From Romanomermis culicivorax (taxonomy: Eukaryota > Nematoda > Enoplea > Mermithida > Mermithidae): a stretch of DNA of 64,000 nucleotides. Of this stretch, positions 57,743 to 64,000 are shown piece after piece. The DNA lies in the NCBI GenBank assembly GCA_963922205.1, contig CAWUHX010000150.1, positions 744,001-808,000 of the forward strand, in the 5' to 3' direction. The notes beneath the pieces were generated by a model. It did not search any database, had not been told where the DNA came from, and saw only the letters and a list, made by a program, of their open reading frames with translations. Positions within the stretch are counted from its first letter, which is position 1, and every line of letters begins with the position of its first letter. The position numbers and the translations under genes were made by a program.

Positions 57743-58178
57743 TACAAATAATGATTACTCCGTGAAACCGAACGTGTTCCTTATCAGTGTGTGCGCTCCA
57801 GGCGGTGGAAAGTCGCAAGCTTTTCAACAATATTTACAAGACCCACTCACAAAAATCGAAATTTAAAAGAATTTGGATAAAATTACGTTCCCAGAGTTTA
57901 CACGTTCTGGACTTTATAAAACGTTAGAAAAAACAAATGGTGTTTTCCTGTGGGCATCAGACGAGTTTGCCCCAGCTTTGGCCAGTACCATCAGCGGCTG
58001 TGGCCAGGAATGGCAAACTTTCCGTGGTCTTCTCAACAATCTATATTCTGGATCGAGTATGGCTAAAAAACTTCAAAATCTAAACCTCTGGGGGGTATAT
58101 GTACGCTTCCTGTATCCTCCTCACACATGTGTGCTTGAAACCTGCAAACTATACCTAAAAAAATTCAAAACAACTTAA
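57743..58178 (+). pseudogene. DUF3987-like P-loop NTPase fragment
   Basis: After a TTTTAG acceptor-like site the frame reads DTNNDYSVKPNVFLISVCAP, then GGGKSQAFQQYLQDPLTKIE: a Walker A motif (APGGGKS) on a beta-strand. A TAA stop interrupts, then the same frame continues KITFPEFTRSGLYKTLEKTN and GVFLWASDEFAPALASTISG, with a Walker-B-like ASDEF. The order P-loop, TRSGL, DE is what I recall for DUF3987 (helicase/primase-associated) proteins. The frame decays before 58200. Likely cargo or replication-protein remnant of the surrounding element. Family identity is inference from motifs. Confidence 0.55.
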
Positions 58179-58189
58179 AAAGCTCAAAA

Positions 58190-58575
58190 TGACTTAAAAC
58201 GCAAAAATGCCTTAAAATGCCAACATAACGCCCTAAAACGCCCAAAAAGCCTTAAAATGCCCAAAACGCCTTAAAATGCCAAAACGCCTTAAATGCCAAA
58301 ACGCCTCAAAATGTCAAAACGCCTTAAAATGCCAAAACGCCTTAAAATGCCAAAACGCCTTAAAATGCCAAAACCCCTCAAAATGCCCAAAACGCCTTAA
58401 AATGCCAAAACGCCTCAAAATGCCAAAATATCCAAAACGCCTTAAAATGCCAAAACGCCTCAAAATGCCCAAAACGCCTTAAAATGCCAAAACGCCTCAA
58501 AATGCCAAAATGCCCAAAACGCCTTAAAATGCCAAAACGCCTCAAAATGCCCAACGCCCAAAACGCCTGCTCATA
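58190..58575. repeat. Tandem array of CCAAAACGCCTTAAAATG units
   Basis: About 18 units of roughly 18 bases (CAAAACGCCTTAAAATGC with CTCA variants). The ORF translating as repeated KRLKMP/KCQNALK is this array. It is the inverted counterpart of 56830-57190. Confidence 0.85.
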
Positions 58576-58930
58576 AAAGGCACCCCTATGTTTAACATGT
58601 ACGTAGGCTCTTTAGGTTGGGCCTAAACTTCAGCATATTTCAGAACAGCTGTTTCAAATTACCAAGTAGTGTCCAAGAGGTAAGAGCCGAAGCAAATTTA
58701 GATTCGAGCCACAGTTATTCACTATGCAAAAGTGACGAAGAGAATGCGGATATTGACGAAGTTGTTATTTGTGAAAACGGCGATTTTGTATTTTTTATCA
58801 CAATTTTGTGACATCCTCAACTTTCTCTCGAACTTTTTTCAAAAATTTCTCCCTTTCTCTCTTTACCACGCGTGCTAACGTCCAAAAATTTACATTAGCA
58901 CGGCTCTGGTTTCATTAGCGTCGTGCTAAA

Positions 58931-59830
58931 AAAGGTGATTTGACAAATAAATTTGGTGACGGATTTATATTTTTTATCTCATCCATAAATCCAAATTTTC
59001 AACTTTCGTCAGGAGTCATAAAAATTTGTTCGTGGAAAAAACAGTGTTTTTATCTGCTTTAACGATATGAATTCGTATTCCCATGTTTCAAGACTATAGA
59101 ATCAAACTCGATTACCTCAAGCTGTCGTTTATCTCGCCTATTTTACTTGGCCACTAAATCTTTCGAAAAATGTGATGCTTCGGATTATATAGAAACGCTT
59201 CTAGTGCGGCCCTCTCAGCCACTTCCCAACCTACGGATGAAATTTGTATTGTAGGCACATCCGAAATTCCAATTGTAATTACTACGTCGAAAATGATGTT
59301 AAGATTTTTCTCGAATTGTTTCCCGACAAGATCCATAGATTTTTGCAATTATTTTTTCAATCATTCCTCATTTGCTCAGACAATAGACCCTCTTCCTGGC
59401 ACGAGAAAATAAGAGAAAGTCTGTTTTCGGGGTGGAAAATAGGGGTATCCATTTTCAGACTGAAAATCGCTTTAAATATAGTACCGATTTTAATGGCATT
59501 TCGACGATTTAAGCCAATTTTGGAATAGTTTTGTCAACGTTAAAGTTTGAAACGACTATACTGCTACGACAACTCGCTGTTTTGAATATTGACAGATCCG
59601 CAAGGTTTAATATAACATGTAAAGTTACCGGAAATATTTATGGGTATTAAAAAGTAGTTTAATCAGTATTTTGAGTTTTGACGCAAAGTAGGATCATTGC
59701 ATCCTAATGAACTCCATGTCAATCAGATCAGGTGTCGTTTTTTATTGATTTCCAAGAACGGCCAAAAAAAACACAGAAATTTATGGCTATCAAACGTTCG
59801 AATGTTAGGTTACAAAAAATACTCTTTTTG
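58931..59830. other. No gene established
   Basis: A minus-strand open stretch, 59348-59154, reads FDVVITIGISDVPTIQISSV, then GWEVAERAALEAF, and has a more gene-like codon mix than its surroundings. No partner exon, start or domain could be identified, so it is left unassigned. Confidence 0.35.
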
Positions 59831-59836
59831 ATTTAT

Positions 59837-60490
59837 GACGCGAAGCGCCAAAAAAATTGCCGTTTTTTATCGAAAATGGACCATTTTCTACCACACTTAC
59901 TTCTATTTTCTAACAAGAAATTTAGATTTTTTTAATTTTTTCCAATCCAAAGAATGGGTTACTATTGGCTAGCCCATTTCAGGCATACGATGGGTAAAGC
60001 TTCGGAGTTCACCATTTCGGCAACGATTTTGATCATACATGTAATTGCAGCGAAGTGCTATATGAACTTCCCCCTTGAAATCGTCGGCCACATGGCTAGC
60101 GATTGGGCGAACCCCCACCCCCAAGATTTTCCAATCCTATGGCCAGCCATATGGTTGTCACGAGGACCCCGAAACCATTGGTGCGAAGAATACTGAAAAA
60201 CCCAATTTTTGCATGAGAAATGTCAATTTTCGAACAAAAAATGATCAAACACGTAAATTATCTCGTAAATACATTTTTTATACCAAATTATCATTTTTTG
60301 AACAATTTTTCGGACTTTCTCGGTGAAAAAAATGGAATATTTTTTCCTTTCAGGGACCGCTCCCCTAAAAATTTGGGTAATTAGTGACCCGCGGCCCCAA
60401 AAAAGTCGTCCGACCCCCCAGACCTCGGGACTTCGTTAGTGTATAATTTCCATTATGGAGTTCTTATGGCACTTACCTCAATTAGATGTA
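59837..60490. repeat. Dispersed repeat with CATATGG/GCTAGC, forward copy
   Basis: From GACGCGAAGCGCC (59837-59849) through ATACATGTAATTGCAGCG, CCACATGGCTAGCGATTGGG and ATGGCCAGCCATATGG, to GACCGCTCCCCTAAAAATTT and CCCCCCAGACCTCGGGACTT. It ends just before the PHAX start region. Confidence 0.65.
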
Positions 60491-60670
60491 TGCTTGGCAT
60501 AATTAATCAAATTACATTACTGCAGCCAATAAATGACTAAAACTGCAAATAGCTTTTTGTCTCAATAAAGGTTCAAATTGGTGATTTTGTTCGATTTGAA
60601 CGATTTCACAGCATTATTTTGAACCTTATTCTAAAAAATTTGCTTTTGTTTAGGAGATTACTAGTGTGAC

Positions 60671-63600
60671 ATGTTTCGCTCGTCAGCCAAAGCGATTTTT
60701 CAAAGCGATGAATCGTCCTTGGACGATACGGACGAAGATTTTTCGGAAAAATTGGCCGAACGTCCGAAAAAACGTCGCAAAGCATTGACCGGTTCGACGT
60801 TGAATTTACAACGTTGCCTTTCCGACGAAAGTGGCGGTAACGGCGCTGCAACAGTTTCGAAAAGGTCGCCACCGACACCGCTTCCAACCGCTCAACAATC
60901 TCCTAGGATGGGTAATAAATCGGCGAGTCGAAAAGTCAATACCGTTTGGTCGGATTTGGCCACTGAAGAACAATTGATCTCAGGTTTGGACGGCTCATTG
61001 CAAGTCAAAAAACAAAGGCGCGGATTGGGCGTGGAAAGTTACGCGTACAACCCGGCGAATATCCTGCAACATTCGCCGGAGAAAGACGCAGAAGGACGGA
61101 GTAGCGGTACGAGCGCTGACCAGGAGGTTGAAGTGGCAGCCGAAAAAAGTTGGTTTTACACGTTATATACACAAAGAGTTTATTATTTTTCATCTCTACC
61201 TAACCTTTGTTGAAGCAGGTGCCAGATTCGTTACAAACCATAAATGTAATTGGGGGGGAAGTGCTATCGGATCCCCCCCAGAATCCCCAGGATTGTTCAG
61301 TCATATGGCTAGCCATTGGGCGATTCATGGATTTTCCAATCCATTGGCTAGCCATATGGTAGTCAGGGATCCTCATACTTCTGGATGGAAAAATGCTGAA
61401 AAATGTCAATTTAACAAAAATAATCAAAAATGTTAATTTCGTCAGCGCTCCGAGCTATGAATACATTTTTTACAGCTTTTTCAAACAAAAATTACTACTT
61501 TTTTATAGGGATGGGCCGGATCGACTTTTTTGGCGACAGCGGATCCGGATCCGGATCTTGAAAAATTTGGTTCAGTGGATCCGGATCCAAAAAAATTTGG
61601 TTCAGCGGATCCGGATCCGGATCTTGAGGAACAGATCCGAGTGGATCCGGATCGGATCCGGATCTTTCAATAAGTATATGTACAATGTCTAATTTGTCTA
61701 AAATTGAATTTTATGAATTTATATTCATTGGTGTCAATAGATTACTAGATTATTAATGATTGAGGTGTTCGTTTATTGAGATAGTTAACATTTACTAATT
61801 AGTAATTTTTATTCATTAAATTGTATTCATACTTAGATTAATATTGGTTTCATCAGAAAGGAAATAAATAGAAATGGAAAGTTTTTTCAGAAATTATGAT
61901 TTCAAGTTCTTCTTTAACTAGCAGAGTGTGGGACTACTTCACAGTGTCCCCAAATGATGAAGAAAAGGCAAAGGGCAATAAATGCAGAATACAGTTATCC
62001 AGAAAAGGTTGTGCTACTGGATGTCAGAGAAAATATTTGGAGAGGAAAGATATGGCAATATATGAGTATAAGCAGTTTGCGGCTAAATAAAAAGAAGATA
62101 ATGAAAATAGAAGTAATTGTGGAACAAATTGCTACTAGTATAGAAATGTTAAAGAATTAATTTTTGTGTTTTCTTTGCAGATAGCCAAAAAAATGAACCT
62201 AGCAACTCAAAAACCAAATTAGAGCATGAACTTAAATCTCAAAAGTCTCTGGAATTGCTTCATGCAGAAAGTAAACTCAAATTAGCACCAGCGAAAAGTG
62301 TCCCCTATGAACAGCTATTCAGTGTGCTGGTCAAATTTATGATCTTACCAAAAATCGTTTGAAGAGTGATACTGTTGAAAAATTACTGTTTCTCAAGTAT
62401 AATTTTGCTACCATTGCAGTTTTTTTTTGTACAAGCCTGTTTGTACCTGTACAAAGATCGGCCAAAAAATCTTTGTATGAAGAAAATTTTTTATACACTG
62501 AAAAAACCAGGATCTAGCGCTCGAGTTCCCGTCCTTCATAATCATCTTACAAATTAAGAAAATATACTCATAACTTTCATGAATCTGAAAAACTTCGAGT
62601 AAAATCTAAAATTCATGAAAATTAGTTTCATGATGCTTTTCAATTCAAACTCGGCTTCATGTTTAAAATTACAGTTGCAAAAAAGTTGGAAAAATAGATT
62701 TTGACGTTCTGAAATAAACCAAAATTCGCCTTTTCCATACAGGAGGACCACCAACGTTTTTTCCTTTACTGGAAATTTTTCTCCAGAAAGCACGATTTGT
62801 AGGAAAATAGTATTGCAAAGAATTATAAAATCCGGCGCGAAGCGCCGGAAAATTTTTCGTGTTTTCTAAAACTGTAAAATTTTATGTGAATAATAATGAA
62901 TAAAGATTCGATTATGACCGGATCTTAATCATTGACAACAGCGGATCCGGATCTTAAAAAATTCGGTTCAGCGGATCCGGATCGGATCCGGATCCAAAGA
63001 AATCTGGTTTAGCGGATCCGAATCGGACCCGGATCCTAAAATTTAGGCGGATATCCGCGGATCCGGATCCGGATACCCGGCCCATCCCTACTTTTTTAAC
63101 CGTTTTTCGAACTTTTTTGGTTAAAAAATCAATTTTTTTCTTGAGAGACCGCTCCCCCTGAAATTTTGGTAATCAGTGCCCCAAAAAGGTCGCCCGACTC
63201 CAACCCTCCCCCCAGACCTCAGGGCTCCGTTACATGTATGTTAACGACTGGACGCCCGCTGCCCGATGCGTCACTGTTCCCTTGTCCACATCCGCTATTT
63301 TCTGATAAGAAATGAAGAAAGAAATTGAGTTACTTTTTGCAGGAAATAATAACAGTAGCACAGGCAGAATTTCATTAATTGAGAATACGGACGTTCCGGT
63401 TAACCGAATCCGTGGAAGTGAAAATAAAAAACCAGAGGCGAAATTTTTGGAGAGTATTTTTCGGTTTTCAATTCGTGTTTAAGTATTCCATATTGTGAAA
63501 ATATTCCAAAAAACTGCAATTTGTATGTGTCAGGTTGAAATAGTTTTTTGCATTCTGAATTGTCTTTAAAAGTTTTTCTTAAGAATTCAATTTTTTTATT

Positions 63601-64000
63601 AATTATCGCTTCCAACTATAGCAACTCATTAATTCTATTTTGCATGTGATTGGATAAATGTTTCCAATTTAAAGTCTCATTGGATGTCTCTTTATTAATA
63701 TGTTTCACGCACCAGTTCCACTCTATCTAAAATTTGTCATGAATTTTGCTTGGTCACGTCATGAATATTTCGTCAATTTTTTCAGGCAGTCAAGATTCGG
63801 GAGATTCTGCCAAAGAAACCGACGCCGATAAACCGAAAAAAGATGCCGAAGGCGGCGACGATCAAAAAATGGACGAAAATCGACCAAAATCGACGCGCAA
63901 TTTCCGTAAACGTCGCGTTATGTCGCGTTATAAACAAAAATTTCCTATGAATTTTCGAATCAAAATTACAGAGGAAGATAAACAATTCGATCCGAGCAAG
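60671..64000 (+). CDS. PHAX: PHAX, phosphorylated adaptor for snRNA export (5' part)
   Basis: Three exons: 60671-61106, 63343-63417 and 63786 to beyond 64000. All join at phase 1 (Gly, then Ser), by GT..TTTTGCAG/TTTTTCAG introns. Exon 1 starts MFRSSAKAIFQSDESSLDDT (acidic Ser-rich, like SVDSSEESFSDSDDD in the human protein), then KKRRK, then the conserved block RKVNTVWSDLATEEQLISGL..GVESYAYN, matching human KKINNIWGAVLQEQNQDAV..SETYNYLL as I recall it. Exon 3 ends with RKRRVMSRYKQKFPMNFRIK and ITEEDKQFDPSK, matching RKRPVKDRLGNRPEMNYKGR..ITAEDSQEK just before the RNA-binding domain, which lies past the window. PHAX bridges capped U snRNA/CBC to CRM1 in the nucleus. A later GT at 61135 is an alternative exon 1 donor but is out of phase. 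Confidence 0.82.
61506..63090 (+). mobile_element. hAT element, 1,585 bp, TSD CTTTTTTA, BED-finger remnant
   Basis: Ends TAGGGATGGGCCGGATC..CGGCCCATCCCTA, with 8-bp duplications CTTTTTTA (61498-61505 and 63091-63098). Both ends are arrays of GGATCC/GGATCCGGATCC. At 61899-62010 the plus strand encodes SSLTSRVWDYFTVSPNDEEK then AKGNKCRIQLSRKG, a BED-type zinc finger typical of hAT transposases with the first Cys of its pair changed to Gly. The catalytic core is deleted, and a GGCGC palindrome unit sits at 62832-62848. Located in PHAX intron 1. Confidence 0.88.
62832..62848. repeat. GGCGC palindrome (CCGGCGCGAAGCGCCGG)
   Basis: Identical over 17 bases to 52403-52419, followed by AAAATTTTTCG. 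It lies inside the hAT. Confidence 0.8.

Larger units (their letters stand above)
56615..58930. mobile_element. Inverted-repeat element carrying a P-loop domain fragment
   Basis: The outer left end GGTGCTAATAAAG..GTGCTAATGAAAATTTTAG, TCGTGCTAAG is mirrored at about 58868-58930 (ACATTAGCACGGCTC..TTTCATTAGCG). Second-level inverted arms: GGCGTTTTGGGCGGTTTGG units at 56830-57190 and CCAAAACGCCTTAAAATGCC units at 58190-58575. Between them lie an A-rich stretch (57300-57660) and the broken coding piece 57743-58178. Exact ends and target duplication were not fixed. Hairpins with TTAGC at 55905-55985 may belong to it. Confidence 0.6.
61230..63245. repeat. CATATGGCTAGCC repeat copy split by a hAT
   Basis: Left part 61230-61497 (GTAATTGGGGGGGAAGTGCT, CATATGGCTAGCCATTGGGC) and right part 63099-63245 (GACCGCTCCCCCTGAAATTT, CAGACCTCAGGGCTCCGTTA, CATGTATG) together rebuild the unit seen at 59960-60440. 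The hAT at 61506-63090 is the interruption. Confidence 0.7.

Noticed and set aside
58276-58482. Lys/Gln-rich repeat protein
   Set aside because: A direct translation of the 18-bp tandem array.
59154-59348. Exon of an unknown minus-strand gene
   Set aside because: The codon mix looks plausible but there is no start, partner exon, splice support or domain.
13684-62848. CRISPR array from the recurring GGCGC palindrome
   Set aside because: Copies are hundreds to thousands of bases apart, in both orientations and within transposon repeats of a eukaryotic genome; there is no regular spacer.

Overview
The window is eukaryotic nuclear DNA from an invertebrate animal. It is strongly AT-rich, its genes are split by introns with GT..AG borders, and most of the rest is transposon-derived. 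Many introns are only 61-80 bases, others run to several kb, and most acceptors end in TTTCAG or similar. Nematode-type telomere-like TTAGGC/CCTAAG arrays occur at two interstitial places, which fits a nematode but does not prove it. No bacterial, viral or organellar genes are seen. Exon borders were built by hand from splice signals, reading-frame phase and family alignment recalled from memory.

Layout. (1) 0.2-7.8 kb, minus strand: pieces of a secreted M16 (insulin-degrading-enzyme-like) protein whose HxxEH zinc/catalytic motif is replaced; its introns hold a solo LTR inside a tandem repeat and a 1.7 kb inverted-repeat element. (2) 17.1-21.6 kb, plus strand: the C-terminal half of a second M16-like gene with nine phase-consistent exons. 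The two genes point away from each other. (3) 22-30 kb: no convincing gene; a miniature LTR retrotransposon with a tRNA-like Pol III unit in each LTR, a GC-richer block and a run of perfect hairpins. (4) 30.3-36.9 kb, minus: complete ribosomal protein L7 gene, six exons, with a hAT element in one intron. (5) 37-49 kb: repeat desert with hAT elements, a dead LINE, poly-G miniature elements and a dispersed GGCGC palindrome. (6) 49.2-54.8 kb, plus: complete CREC-family EF-hand protein (calumenin/reticulocalbin type), four exons, introns loaded with hAT-type elements. (7) 56.6-58.9 kb: an inverted-repeat element carrying a broken P-loop (DUF3987-like) domain. (8) 60.7 kb to the right end, plus: 5' part of PHAX, the snRNA export adaptor, with a nested hAT in intron 1.

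The genes do not form one pathway. RPL7 and PHAX are housekeeping genes, the CREC protein works in the secretory pathway, and the M16 pair are divergent secreted paralogues, at least one of them probably a pseudoenzyme. The strongest mobile-element evidence is a set of perfect target-site duplications: six of 8 bp (hAT type) and two of 4 bp (LTR type).
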